From Strongylocentrotus purpuratus (taxonomy: Eukaryota; Echinodermata; Echinoidea; Camarodonta; Strongylocentrotidae): DNA of 64,000 nt. Positions 11,481 through 22,719 of this stretch are shown here, piece by piece. The notes beneath the pieces were generated by a model. That model searched no databases and was not told the DNA's origin. It was given only the letters and a program-made list of their open reading frames with translations. The stretch is from contig NW_022145606.1 of NCBI RefSeq assembly GCF_000002235.5, positions 49,691,636-49,755,635 on the forward strand, given 5' to 3'. A program made the translations under genes and the position numbers. Numbering within the stretch: the first letter of the stretch is position 1; every line of letters starts with the position of its first letter.

Positions 11481-11951
11481 ATATATTCGGTCATGACCTT
11501 GATACACGAATATGAGGATATTCGGGCCTCTCGTTGCCTTGATTTATCATGTTTATAAATATAATGAGAGTTTGGTAACAATTTAATTTCGAAATAAAAG
11601 ATATATATTCGCAAAATATTGTCAGCGAGCAAGGAAGAAAGACATTTTATTATTTTTGTTACATTTTTGTTCTCTTAAATAAATACTCTTACCGTTTCTG
11701 ATATTTTTTTCCTCACAAAATCAACGTTTTCCAAAAAAATGTTGTTATGTAACTAACATTCTCTTGCGGCACCCTAGTTGAAAAACGCTGCTCTGGAATT
11801 ACAAAATCATTGAGATGAATGTACCAGAGAGCGGATACTTATTTTCTTTTAATATGGCACCGTGCATACCATATATTTAACTTGACTGCAATTTTTATTT
11901 CAAAAAAAATTACAGTACAAGAAAACATGTTTTAGTTTACCATGACAACAG

Positions 11952-11954
<3 letters not shown>

Positions 11955-11990
<36 letters not shown>
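11955..11990. repeat. (AT)n microsatellite
   Basis: An uninterrupted alternating AT run. Confidence 0.9.
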
Positions 11991-11995
<5 letters not shown>

Positions 11996-13063
11996 CATTA
12001 CATTACATCTATAAACATGAAGAAAACCTTAATTTTGGAATAGATCATGGATGAGGGCCCATTATACATACAAAGACAAATATACGATCAGCTGATTAGA
12101 AAAGTTACAGAGGATGCATAAATAATGAAATCTTACATCCTAATTTCTTTGTTGTGCCATTTTGGGGGAGACTGGCTGTAACGCGTACTCATCTGCGCGC
12201 AATGTATTGTTAAATTTCTAAGAAATGTAAATTCCGTACTTTGATTTGATACATGCGTCTTCTGGCAATTGACTTTGATTCAATACATGTGGCATAATAA
12301 GTCAAACTTCACAAGGATGGAATGGAGGTAGTGGATGTTTCTAGCTTTCATATGGCCTAGAGTTTGAAGAAGTTTCACCAATTAAAAATTAGAAAATTAT
12401 GATTTGTTGAAGGTGCAAACACAAATATGCAACTCCGTGACGTGTCTTGTGAGCTCCCCGCCTATTTGCACTGTAGTACTAGAAAACTCTTCCTTAACAA
12501 TATTTTTATCATACATTCACATAAAATATAATTAAATATGACTATTGCAAATATGTTTATACACAACCCCTCTATGAAACAAATCTATTCTGTCATAAAT
12601 AAATTAAAATCCTCGGGGGTAATTGTCCTCGGGGGGTAGTTGTCCTCGGGGGGTAGTTGTCCTCGGGGGGTAATTCTCCGGGGGGTAATTTTCCGGGGGG
12701 TAATTGTCCTCGGGGGTAGTTGTCCTCGGGGGGTAATTGTCCTCGGGGGTAATTGTCCTCGGGGGGTAGTTGTCCCCGGGGGGTAATTGTCCTCGGGGGG
12801 TAATTGTCCTCGGGGGGTAATTCTCCGGGGGGTAATTTTCCGGGGGGTAATTGTCCTTGGGGGGTAATTGTCCTCGGGGGGGTAATTCTCCGGGGGGTAA
12901 TTTTCCGGGGGGTAATTGTCCATGGGGGGTAATTGTCCTTGGGGGGTAATTCTCCGGGGGGTAAATTTCCAGGGGGTAATTGTCCGTGGGGGGTAGTTTT
13001 CCGGGGGGTAATTTTCCGGGGGGTGATTGCCCAGGGGGTAATTGTCCTGATACGGGTAACTAT

Positions 13064-14025
13064 ATTTCGGACAAAATAGGGTTTATGTGCTATATGGAAA
13101 ACATGAGCCCAATTATTAGGGGCGTTTAACAACTCCATCCCAACAGAAAGCAGCGTTATGTATGTAAAGGGGGGGGGGGGTGTGTATGTGTGTGTGATGA
13201 ACGTATCATTTCTAGGCAGCTGAGATCCGACCAACTACTACCGTGACTACAATTGTCGTAGATCATTTCCGCTGCAACTTCAAGCATTGGGGGAGGGGGG
13301 GGGGCGGGGGCGGCGAGGTGTACGCCGGCGCCATGCACAACATGATGGACGGGGCGGATGGAGAGAGATATTTACAAGGGTGTGTGATTCGATGGAAGAC
13401 AGAGAGAGAGGGGGTGGGAATGAATTTGTAGGAAATTGAATCTATAGACGTGAAAGAAAGACAATAATATACATGTATTTTAACAACATCAAACAAACGG
13501 TAATCTTGTAATAACTTTAGCTGACCGTTTGATTAAAATCGAACTTGATTAAAGTCATATTAAGTCATTCGTTAAGATATCATATCATCACCTTCCATAC
13601 GTGAATCACATAAAGGAGAATAACAATAGCAAACAATACAAGAAAACGAAATACAATAATAAATACAATGACAGGAAGAAAAAAATCATCAATTAATGCC
13701 TGAGGATTACCAAAAGAAAATTAGTTTTTGTAGGAGGCTTTCCTCATTTATACAGTTTGTGGTAGATCTATAAATACAAATAAATACACAGCATGATGTG
13801 AGGGCATTAGTAAGAATTACCCTCACAAGATATGCCTACCTCTTGGAACAGTAAACAAGCACTGTTCAGTGACCCAAACTGTTCTGATATGAATAGACCG
13901 AAGGATAAGAATGGTGGGGTATTCTCCCGGGGGCCAATATCCCGGGACCAGGACATTTTCTAAAAGTTTTGAATGAATTAAATTCCGTTTTAGTATTATA
14001 ATTCATGCAAATTGATACATTCGGG
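13064..14025. other. non-coding spacer with G-rich tracts
   Basis: The stretch contains a poly-G plus TG-rich run near 13167-13195 and a G-rich block at 13288-13316. The rest is AT-rich with no recognisable feature. Confidence 0.45.
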
Positions 14026-14029
14026 CTGC

Positions 14030-14465
14030 ATGGAGGTAATCTCGCTATTCATAAGGACCGCTATTCATAACGTGGAACTTCCTATCCCTGGAGGACCGCT
14101 ATTCATAACACGGAAAGGGGTTCACTATTCATAAAGGCATATAGACCGTTAGTCATAAGGACCGCTATTCAAAATGTGAGATGAGAGTCACTATTCATAA
14201 TTCACATTGGGGGTCATTACGCATAAGGACCGCTTTTTATAATACGAAATCGGGGTTGCTATTCATACACATGGGGAAGAAGCGCTATTCATAATTCATG
14301 TTGGAGGTCACTTCTCATCAGGCCGCTATTCATTATACGCGAAGAGGGTTGCTATTCATAATACGAGAAAACGGTCGCTATTCATAATGCGGAATGAGGG
14401 TCGCTATAAATAATACGAGGAGAGGTTTGCTATTCACAACACGAAATAAGGGTCATTGTTCATTA
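14030..14465. repeat. degenerate GCTATTCATAA minisatellite
   Basis: About 15 imperfect copies of a 25-35-bp unit occur, with consensus GGGTCGCTATTCATAATACGA. Unit length and sequence vary, indicating an old array. Confidence 0.75.
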
Positions 14466-15480
14466 CAAACAAAAAGTAAACACCCACACGGCTGTGGCAT
14501 AGCATTGAGGGGGGGGGGCGACACATGTCCCCGAATATTTTTTGAAAACATTTATTGAAAACAAACATTTAACAAATTATTTAACAACACTGAACAAATA
14601 AAGAAAAAGGGCGTGCCGCAATCTTGTACGCGAGGAATAACATAGGCTAGCTATAGGTTTTGGTTTTTCAAAAATAATCATCTCCCTTATTAATTAAAAA
14701 GCATGCGGAAACGGTATGATTGTAGTCATATCCGAATTCGGATACTTTGCGCAAACGATTTTCACTTTCATTTAGGTCCTTTATATCACCCATCATTCGG
14801 AAGAATCGAGCAATGATATTGCTATATGACTGACATCTCAAATATCACATTTGTAACAATCTTATATGGATCACTGTTATCGGAATAAATAAATTAACGA
14901 AATAATTATAATAATTCCGTATTATGAATTGCTACGAGGGTTAGCTATCCCACCCCAAAATGAAATCAAAAACAAAATTTCTGACGGCATTTTTAATTTC
15001 AATTTTTGTGTACTAGACCTTACCAGACCTCCTTACCCACCACCACCACCCCTAACAAAAAAGATAGTAAATGTTTGGTTCATATTCGGATCGCATTACC
15101 TCTTTGTATACATGACGCGAAATCCTTCCACGTCCGATCGAAAGTGTTCAAACCCCATATCCCCCAAACAAAACACAATTTTAAAGTGCCCCCTCCCAAC
15201 CCCTCTCTGGGCAGTAACTAGGCTTATGGTACAGTCCAACTCCGTTTGTTTTCGGTAATAGGAACGTTTCAAGGAACCAAGATTGTGGATGAATGAAGTT
15301 AGGTTAATTAATATGATTACTAGTATCCTGAGGTAGGAAAATTTCTGGAAAAACGAAAATCTTGAAACTCTTCATTGCCGGCTAAAATTGAAGAGCTTCT
15401 GGGGGCCTGGTCCTTGACTTCTGGCACTGCATGGATATGGCTAAGGCTATATCATGTGTAGGTCCATAAGTCCAAAGAGT
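14466..15480. other. non-coding spacer
   Basis: I see no supportable gene here. Short reading frames in the stretch lack coding character, and one C-rich stretch sits at 15030-15055. Confidence 0.45.
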
Positions 15481-15575
15481 GATAGAGAGAAACAGAGAAA
15501 GAGAGAGAAAGAGAGGGAGAGAGAGAGACAGACAGAAAAATTGAGTTTGTGTAAGAGAAAGATGGGATGAGTGTG
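15480..15575. repeat. (GA)n-rich microsatellite
   Basis: An interrupted GAGAGAAAGAGAGAGA tract. Similar purine-rich sequence resumes after 15965, so the element at 15587-15962 appears to have landed inside it. Confidence 0.7.
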
Positions 15576-15586
15576 AGTGTATATCA

Positions 15587-15962
15587 AGAGCTTGCAACCA
15601 AAAAGAACTAAATCCACTTTTTGAAACTAATTGCATGTTTTACACGATTTGAATAGACCTCTGTCATGTGTATCTAATTACTAAATTTTCCATCATAATT
15701 GCTTTAGGAAAATATGAAAATACTGATATGAAATGTGTACTTTCAACCAAAAGGCGCTAAATCCACCTTTTTATTCTGTCCGATTGACCCAATCGTGCCA
15801 GCTTGTGCACATTTGACCAATCAGAAAGCAGGACACAAAGAGCATAGCAAAGCACATAGTTTAGATTTGATGAATAAACAGAGACAAATGTTTGTAATTA
15901 GAAAACACTGATTTTCTCGAAATTAACCGTAATGGATTTAGCGCCGTTTGGTTGCAAGCTCT
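15587..15962. mobile_element. MITE with about 30-bp terminal inverted repeats
   Basis: The left end AGAGCTTGCAACCAAAAAG..CTAAATCCA is mirrored at the right end by TGGATTTAGCGCCGTTTGGTTGCAAGCTCT (two to four mismatches). TCA flanks both sides (15584-15586 and 15963-15965), a possible 3-bp target duplication. An internal copy of the end motif lies near 15745-15765. No coding capacity is present. Confidence 0.65.
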
Positions 15963-16209
15963 TCATATGTGTGTATACGAGAAAGAGATTTAGTTATAGT
16001 GAGTTGGTGATAGAGAAGATTGATTGAGGGAAGGGGGGAGAAAAACAAATTGTGTATGTGTTGTGTTAGCGGATGAGGTATAGATTATGCGAGTGTGTGT
16101 TGTGTTGTGTTTATGAGAGAGAGGGAAATAATTATAAAGATAAATAAGAAAGAAAAAAATACAACTAGATTTTAAATCGTCACGAAGACGAATAAGGTGG
16201 TCTGCCTTC

Positions 16210-16350
16210 AAGTTATATAGCCATGTAAACAATGATGATCATGATGATGATCATGATGATGATCATGATGATGATGATCTTGATAGTAATGGTGATGACG
16301 ATGATGATCATCATCATGATCATGATGATGTTGATGATCATCATCAACAG
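16210..16350. repeat. (GAT/ATC)n microsatellite
   Basis: An interrupted GATGATCATGATGATGATCATG run on both strands. Confidence 0.85.
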
Positions 16351-16671
16351 ACCATGATGACATTTGATTGAAAAAAATGGGGGAACATTTAGATAGCATA
16401 TAGTCTCAGCTATACAACATACTAAAAAATCAACATAATCCAAGCAGAAATAATGTCGATATTGCTCGCAGAAGATAGGAATGTAGATTCCAGATTTGAG
16501 AAAAAGTCATCTCCCTTAGGAATTACACGCAAAAAGTAATGGATCAAGTGAAAATAGGTTAATAATAAAGTAAATATGGCTGTTTATTACGCGATTTGCG
16601 ATTCTACGTGTTTTAGTAGTCAAAGGAGATGGTACAGTGAAAGGTCAAAAAGAAAAAAAATATTGTTGGAG

Positions 16672-16745
16672 ACGCCCGGACTCGAACCAGGGACCTCGAG
16701 GTTGGAAGTCAAGTGTGTTACCGATATACCAAAACATGTCCCATA
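16672..16745 (-). repeat. tRNA-like segment (SINE head or pseudo-tRNA)
   Basis: On the minus strand a B-box-like GGTTCGAGTCC sits in a well-formed T-arm (CCTGG/CCGGG around TTCGAGT). It is preceded by a TTCC-containing anticodon-loop-like stretch and a D-arm-like TGGTATATCGGTAACA. The anticodon stem does not pair, so this is not a functional tRNA. A glycine-type tRNA ancestor is possible. Confidence 0.5.
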
Positions 16746-16754
16746 GCGATTACA

Positions 16755-18450
16755 CGTAAACGGAAAATAACATTCTCAAATCTCACTTTGCGAGTGAAAT
16801 ATGAGCATGATCCCGGCATCTGATCGACAAATAAATGTCCCACTAGTGATAGCTTATTGTCTCAGCTACAACATACTCGATGCTCAGCGAAAACAAAGCT
16901 AAGACGACGGAGATATTGCTCGTGAAAGACGGGAATGTAGAATCCAGTTTTCAGAAAAAGTCATGTCCCATAGAGAATACACGCAAAATGTAAACAATTG
17001 ACATGCCTCCTCTAATCGCAAAAATACGCCATGATGCTTTCGTCAAAATGAAATTCATCGTAGCTGCATCTGTAGAGAATTGTCTCAGCTAAAACATATC
17101 AAAATCTGGATGAAAATTGATCAATATTTACAGAGATACAATCAATTTTCTAAAAATATGATGACGTCATGATATGCAAATTGAAATTTTGAGTTCGGAG
17201 GCCATTATGATGACGTCATGAGTTAATTGAGGGTCAAATGAGACATGAAATCATATTTCCGACTCATACTTTATCAAGATATGAACACAAATTGGGGGTC
17301 ATCTTGCATCCTAAAGAGCTACAATGAATTTTGTATAGGCATGTTTTTGCCCATATATGCTATGTATTACAAGAGCTCGCACGCACGGACATTTACCTTG
17401 AACGGAGGCCATCATAAATACGTCATGAGTTAATTGAGTGTTCGAACGGAATTTACCTTGAACGGACGCTCATTTCGTTATTAATGGTCATAAAGAGATA
17501 AACATGGTATCAAATTGTTCGGAATAAAATGGGCAATACTATGATAGACAAGAAAAAGGAGGTTCTAGGTTGCTTGTACGACCATTACGAACACAAACGT
17601 GCGCGTAAACGGAAAATGGAATTCTCAAATCCCACTTTGTAAGTGAAATATAAGCATTATCCCGGCATCTGATCGAAAAATAAATGTCACACTTGTGATA
17701 GCTTATTGTCTCCGCTACAACATACTCAAAGCTCAGCGTAAACAAAGTTAAAACGACGGAGATATTGCTCGCGAAAGACGAGAATGTAGAATCCAGTTTT
17801 GAGAAAAAGTCATGTCCCATAGAGAATACACGCAAAATGTGAAAAATTGACATGCCTCCTTTAATCGCAAAAATACGCCATGATACCATTGTCAAAATGA
17901 AATATCGTGGTTACTGCATTTGTAGAGAATATTCTCAGGTAGAAAATCTCAAAATTTGAAAGAAAATTGATCAATATTTACAGAGATACAATCAATTTTC
18001 CAAAAATCTTCTGACGTCATAATATGCAAATTGAAATTTTGAGTTCGGAGGCCATTATGATGACGTCATGAGTTAATTGAGGGTCAAATGAGACATGAAA
18101 TCATATCTCCAACTCATAATGTATTGAAATATGAAAGAAATTGGGGGGTATCTATCCATTCTGAAGAGTTACAATGAATTTTGTATAGGCATGTTTTTGC
18201 ACATGTATGTTATGTATTACAAGAGCTCGCACGCACGGATGCGTATCTTAACGGACGTCCATTCCGTTATCAATGGTCAGAAAAAGGTGAACATGGTATC
18301 AAAATGCTTGAAAAAATGTGCCAAATATGATGACAGAAAAAAATTGGCGATTCTACGTTGCAAAATGCAAGTACGCGCGAAAACGCGCGCGCATGCATGT
18401 GCGCGCGTTTTTTTGCAAAGTGCTTAAAATGGCCTGAAACGTATGTAAAA
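16755..18450. repeat. two tandem copies of an 840-850-bp unit
   Basis: Copy 1 (16755-17600) and copy 2 (17605-18450) run colinear. Shared landmarks include GTAAACGGAAAAT, TCATGTCCCATAGAGAATAC, GATGACGTCATGAGTTAATTG and ACAAGAGCTCGCACGCACGG. A third, partial copy precedes them at about 16395-16560. The unit carries CREB-site-like TGACGTCA palindromes (17163-17170, 17214-17221, 18061-18068). Confidence 0.75.
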
Positions 18451-18764
18451 TTAATTTGGAACGAATTTGAGCATTTTAAAATTTCAATGCGCGCGCGGAA
18501 TTTGTTGACTTTTTAAGTTGACCTTTGACCTGAAGTTAATGTATACTAAATATGGTTTATTTTTGATGACTCGTTATCGAGATATGATAATGACCTGATT
18601 TTTACAAAATGGCGCCTGGATGACGTCACGATGACCCCATGAACTTGAAAAATTTAATTAGACTTGAAATCATAGGGCTTGATGACTGACACAAATTTGA
18701 AGGAAATTGACCAAGTCGATTTCGAGTAAACGTGTGGACAAAAAAGTGTACGGAAGAAATAAAA

Positions 18765-18926
18765 ATAAAGAATAAAGAAAGAATAAAGAAAGAAAGAAAA
18801 TTCTAACGAAATCAATAGGTGATCTGTCGTTGACAGACCACCTAATAAAGAATAAAGAAAGAATAAAGAAAGAAAGAAAATTCTAACGAAATCAATAGTT
18901 GATCTGTCGTTGACAGACCACCTAAT
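18765..18926. repeat. two 81-bp direct copies of an element terminus
   Basis: Each copy runs from AATAAAGAATAAAGAAAGAA through TCTAACGAAATCAATAG to TGACAGACCACCTAATAA. They differ by very few bases, so the duplication is recent. Confidence 0.85.
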
Positions 18927-19194
18927 AACAGTACATTTTAGGGGGATAGGGTAAGACAGACTATTAGCCCGCAAAGCCCGTGAAACACAACATGCTCATA
19001 AATATGAAGAGCGCCGTCTAGCGCTGATGAATGAAATCTAAAATAAACCGAATTATAATAATGATAATAATAATATTTTAAAGTCCACTCCAAATTATAT
19101 TAAGTTAAACCAAAAATGGAAATTCTTTTTGCCCAATTGATCGTGAGCCCGGCAGCCACTGAGCAGCGCCAGATCGATATTGCTCTATCCCTTA

Positions 19195-20242
19195 GGCCAA
19201 AAAAAAAAAAATTGTTTGGTTGTCCTCGATTGCTATTCTGGAGTAGGGGCGGGCGGGCGGAATATTTTTTTTTTTTTTGATTTTTTTTTTTTTTTAACCT
19301 CATTTTTTGTGTGTCTTTTTTTGATTTGTTTTTAATAATTTTTTTTTTAATAATTTTTTTTCCATTAAAAAAATAAAATCATTGGGATTGTCAAGCATTT
19401 AAACAAACAAAGTCTATCAAACACTTTAATATGGTAAAAGACTAGTTTAATGTAGAATGAATATCAAGACCAACACAGAAAGTATTTTGGGCTTTGAAAT
19501 ACAGCACCTTTTAAAGGCACATTGTCCTACTTGTAGCTACTTGCTCCCTCTATATAGAAAACTTCCCAAATCGGTGCCTGTTGGTCCCCCATGATCCTCT
19601 TTTTCTTATGTTAAATGAGAGCTGAGTTAATGAGATAGCCACCTGTCACAGTGACCTCGATGGCTCTCTGGGTGGTCTAATCCCTTCTAGCTGCAGTAGT
19701 AAAGCCTCCCTTTAAATCTCCATTGTACTACTTATAGCTACTTGCGCCCTCTATGTAGCAAACAATGCCTTATCGGTGACCATTGGTCCCTCATTATCCT
19801 CTTTATCTTATATTAACTGAGAGTTGATTTGATGAGATAACCACCTGTGCAGTGACCTTGCAGGGTGGTCTAATCCCTCCTGTAAACTAGTACAGATGGG
19901 CTTTAAATTGAGTTTAAGAATGCTCAGACCCTGATTTGAATGAACGGCATTTTGACGTAGAAAAATAAAATTGGCAAGTTTAATAAATACCTAATTGCGT
20001 ACTGAAAAGACCAAACTGGCAACGTGACGCATTTTGATCCTTGCAAATGCATAAAATGGTATGTTTGGCATTGAAAATTAAAAAAAAAAAAAAATGAATA
20101 AAAAAATTAAAAAAATGAATAAAAAACAAATTAAAAATGTTAAAAAAAAAAAAAAAATGTTTAAAAAAAAAAAAAAAATACGAGCGGCCCGAAAATGACG
20201 AGCGGGCGGTCGAGGACAACCAAATGATTATTTTTTTTTGCC
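19195..20242. mobile_element. Harbinger-like non-autonomous element
   Basis: The left end is GGCC(A)n..TTTGGTTGTCCTCGA (core at 19215-19229). The right end is TCGAGGACAACCAAA (20210-20224) followed by T-rich sequence and GCC. TTA abuts both ends (19192-19194 and 20243-20245), fitting the 3-bp TTA/TAA target duplication of PIF/Harbinger elements. Both termini also share a GGGCGG-like stretch next to an A/T homopolymer. There is no transposase. Confidence 0.6.
19500..19895. repeat. two diverged tandem copies of about 200 bp
   Basis: Copy 1 (about 19500-19705) and copy 2 (about 19708-19895) share CATTGTNCTACTTNTAGCTACTTG, CCCTCTAT(A/G)TAG, TGAGATA(G/A)CCACCTGT and GGGTGGTCTAATCCCT. They lie inside the Harbinger-like element. 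Confidence 0.75.
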
Positions 20243-20301
20243 TTATTGTTGAACGCCAAACAAGGTAGCAGCAACTCCTGTCTTTTGTCTTTTAACGTAT
20301 T

Positions 20302-20387
20302 TTGGTATGACGCGGCCGAGGTTCGAACCCACGACATCCCGGTTGTGAGGCGGACGCTCTACTGACTAAGCCAACACACCGGTTGAA
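20302..20387 (-). repeat. tRNA-derived SINE head
   Basis: On the minus strand an A-box-like GGCTTAGTCAGTAGAGCGT precedes an anticodon-loop-like CTCACAA with a mostly paired stem and a B-box GGGTTCGAACC. The acceptor stem does not pair, so I call a SINE head or tRNA pseudogene rather than a tRNA gene. Confidence 0.55.
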
Positions 20388-21049
20388 TAATTCAATTACT
20401 CGATGCTTAATGTATAGGATAATAACGCTTATTCATCCTTTTTCTTCAAATACTACATAAAATGAACGTTTAACTTGTGTATTATATCAGACCATGCCTC
20501 TTTGACACATCAGTCACAACGCCAAACCAAGTCCAAACCGACTGACTGTGTTGCCAATGGGTGTAACGTAATTGTTTGATCGATCTGCTGTCGGCCTGTC
20601 GGTGGTCTCGTTAGTGTGAATGGGGTTAGCGAGATTTTGTAAGCATTTGTAGGCTTGTGTTTATGTATGTATTCACTGGCGTACTGGTGGGGGGCTTGGG
20701 GGGGGGGGGGGCGCCAGCCCCCCCCCCCCCCCAAATAAAATTTAACCATGACTTATTTTCACAAGTGATGTATAAATGTTCGTGATATCACATGATTTTC
20801 AACAAAATGCTAGTTTCTCCATTAATAAACTGGCCCATTTCCAAATAGCCAGGAAGAGCATATGTTTTTTATAGTCACTAAGGGCCTTATTGTGGCCATT
20901 AACAGTAACACTAGTAAAAAAAAAAAAATTCCAGAAGCTACTGTGCAAAGCACTGCCGGGAGATAAATGCTACCCACCACTCGAGCTGAGCATGCACAGA
21001 TTTGCGAACGAGCGTTCCATACTTACATCATGTAAAACTGCACATAGTG

Positions 21050-22700
21050 GGGGAAATTAAATTCAGACCAGATTAAGAGTAGAGAACGGTACAACGAATC
21101 GTCTTCTTTCTCTAATAATTTAATAAAACGGCAAAGCTTCCGCGCTTCGCGCGGGAGGGGGGGGGGGAATTGAATTCAGACTAGGATTAAGAGTCGAGAA
21201 CGGTACAACGAACCGTCTTCTTTCTCTAATGATTTGATGTAACGCGAAAATGATTTCAGACAAGGATTAAGAGTAATAATTATTAAATGAAACGACAAAG
21301 CTTCCGCGCTTTGCGTGGGAGGGGGAAAACTGAATTCAGACAAAGACACGATGAAATGATTCGTCTTCTTTCTCTATAAATTTAATGAAATGTGAAAGCT
21401 TCCGCGCTTCGCGCAGGATGGGCGAAAATGATTTCAGACAAGGGTTAAGAGTAATAATTTATTGAAACGTCAAAGTTTCCGCATTTCGCGCGGGGGGGGG
21501 GGGGGGGGGGGGGGGGACTGATTTCAGACAAGAATTAAGAGTCGAGACCGGTACAATGGATCGTCTTCTTTCTCTAATAATTAAATGAAACGTCATAGCT
21601 TTCACGCTTCGCGCGGGAAAAGCGAAACAAGAATTAAGAATCGAGAACGGTACAACGGATCGTCTTCTTTCTCTAATAATTTTATGAAGTGCGGGAGGGG
21701 GGGGGGGAACTGAATTCAGACAAGAACACGATACAACGAATCGTTTTCTTTCTCTAATAATTTAATGAAACGTGAAAGCTTTCACGCTTCGCGCGGGAAA
21801 AGCGAAACAAGAATTAAGAATCGAGAACGGTACAACGGATCGTCTTCTTTCTCTAATAATTTTATGAAGTACCAAGGCTTCCGCGCTTCGCGCGGGAGGG
21901 GGGTAAACTGAATTCAGACAAGAACACGATACAACGAATCGTTTTCTTTCTCTAATAATTTAATGAAACGTGAAAGCTTCAGCGCTTCGCGCGGGATGGG
22001 CGAAAGTGAATTCAGACAAGGATTAAGAGTAATAATTTTTTGAAACGTCAAATCTTGTGCGCTTCGCGCGGGAGGGGAGGGGGGGGGGGACTGATTTCAG
22101 ACAAGGATTAAGAGTCGAGACCGGTACAATGGATCGTCTTCTTTCTCTAGTAATTAAATGAAACGTCATAGCTTCCACGCTTCGCGCGGGAAAAGCGAAA
22201 CAAGAATAAGAATCGAGAACGGTACAACGGATCGTCTTCTTTTTCTAATAATTTTATGAAGTGCAAAGGCTTCCGCGCTTCGCGCGGGAGGGGGGGGGGG
22301 ATGGGAAACTGAATTCAGACAAGAACACGATACAACGAATCGTTTTCTTTCTCTAATAATTTAATAAAACGTGAAAGCTTTAGCGCTTCGCGCGGGATGG
22401 GCGAAAGTGAATTCAGACAAGGATTAAGAGTAATAATTTATTGAAACGTCAAAGCTTCTGCGCTTCGCGTGGGAGGGGGGAATGATTTCAGACAAGGATT
22501 AAGAGTCGAGACCGGTACAATGGATCGTCTTCTTTCTTTAATAATTAAATGAAACGTCATAGCTTCCGCGCTTTGCGCGGAGGGGCGAAACAAAATTAAG
22601 AGTCGAGAACGGCACAACGGATCGTCTTCTTTCTCTAATAATTTAATGAAGTGTCAAAACTTCCGATCTTCGCGCGGGAGGGGGGGGGGGGGCGGGGGAA
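21050..22700. repeat. CpG-rich satellite with GCGCTTCGCGCG core, about 13 units
   Basis: Units of about 85-195 bp share GAATTCAGACAAG, AAGAGTCGAGAACGGTACAA, CGTCTTCTTTCTCTAAT, and AAGCTTCCGCGCTTCGCGCG followed by a poly-G tract. Two length classes alternate irregularly. The palindromic core, poly-G run and conserved pyrimidine stretch recur in nearly every unit. Confidence 0.85.
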
Positions 22701-22719
22701 ACTGAACAAATAAATTTGA

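Larger units (their letters stand above)
9111..13054. mobile_element. TU-like foldback element B with 15-bp repeat termini and target duplication
   Basis: The 3.94-kb element is bounded by GGTAACTAT on both sides (9102-9110 and 13055-13063), an 8- to 9-bp target-site duplication. Its ends are inverted arrays of a 15-bp unit (CCCCCCGGAAAATTA and variants): 9116-9432 at the left and 12613-13049 at the right. From AGGACAATTACCCCCTGG inward the two ends match over about 60 bp. Eight-bp duplications and 15-bp-repeat outer domains are the published hallmarks of sea urchin TU elements. The interior holds other repeats but no transposase reading frame, so mobility in trans is assumed. Confidence 0.8.
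16195..18923. mobile_element. 2.7-kb repeat-cored element with AGGTGGTCTG ends
   Basis: The left end AGGTGGTCTGCC (16195) is mirrored by GACAGACCACCT ending at 18923, and AATA flanks both sides (16191-16194 and 18924-18927). The right end forms a hairpin around GATCTGTC-GTT-GACAGACC and is present as two 81-bp tandem copies (about 18765-18845 and 18846-18926). The core is an 850-bp tandem duplication (16755-18450). No protein is encoded. Its superfamily is unclear to me. Confidence 0.6.

Noticed and set aside
12585-13234. Pro/Thr-rich frames across the 15-bp arrays of element B
   Set aside because: The 15-bp period keeps frames open; the sequence is a foldback arm, not a gene.
16672-16745. 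Functional glycine tRNA
   Set aside because: The anticodon stem is unpaired and the acceptor stem cannot be formed.
20302-20387. Functional tRNA gene
   Set aside because: The A and B boxes are present but the acceptor stem does not pair, so a SINE head is likelier.
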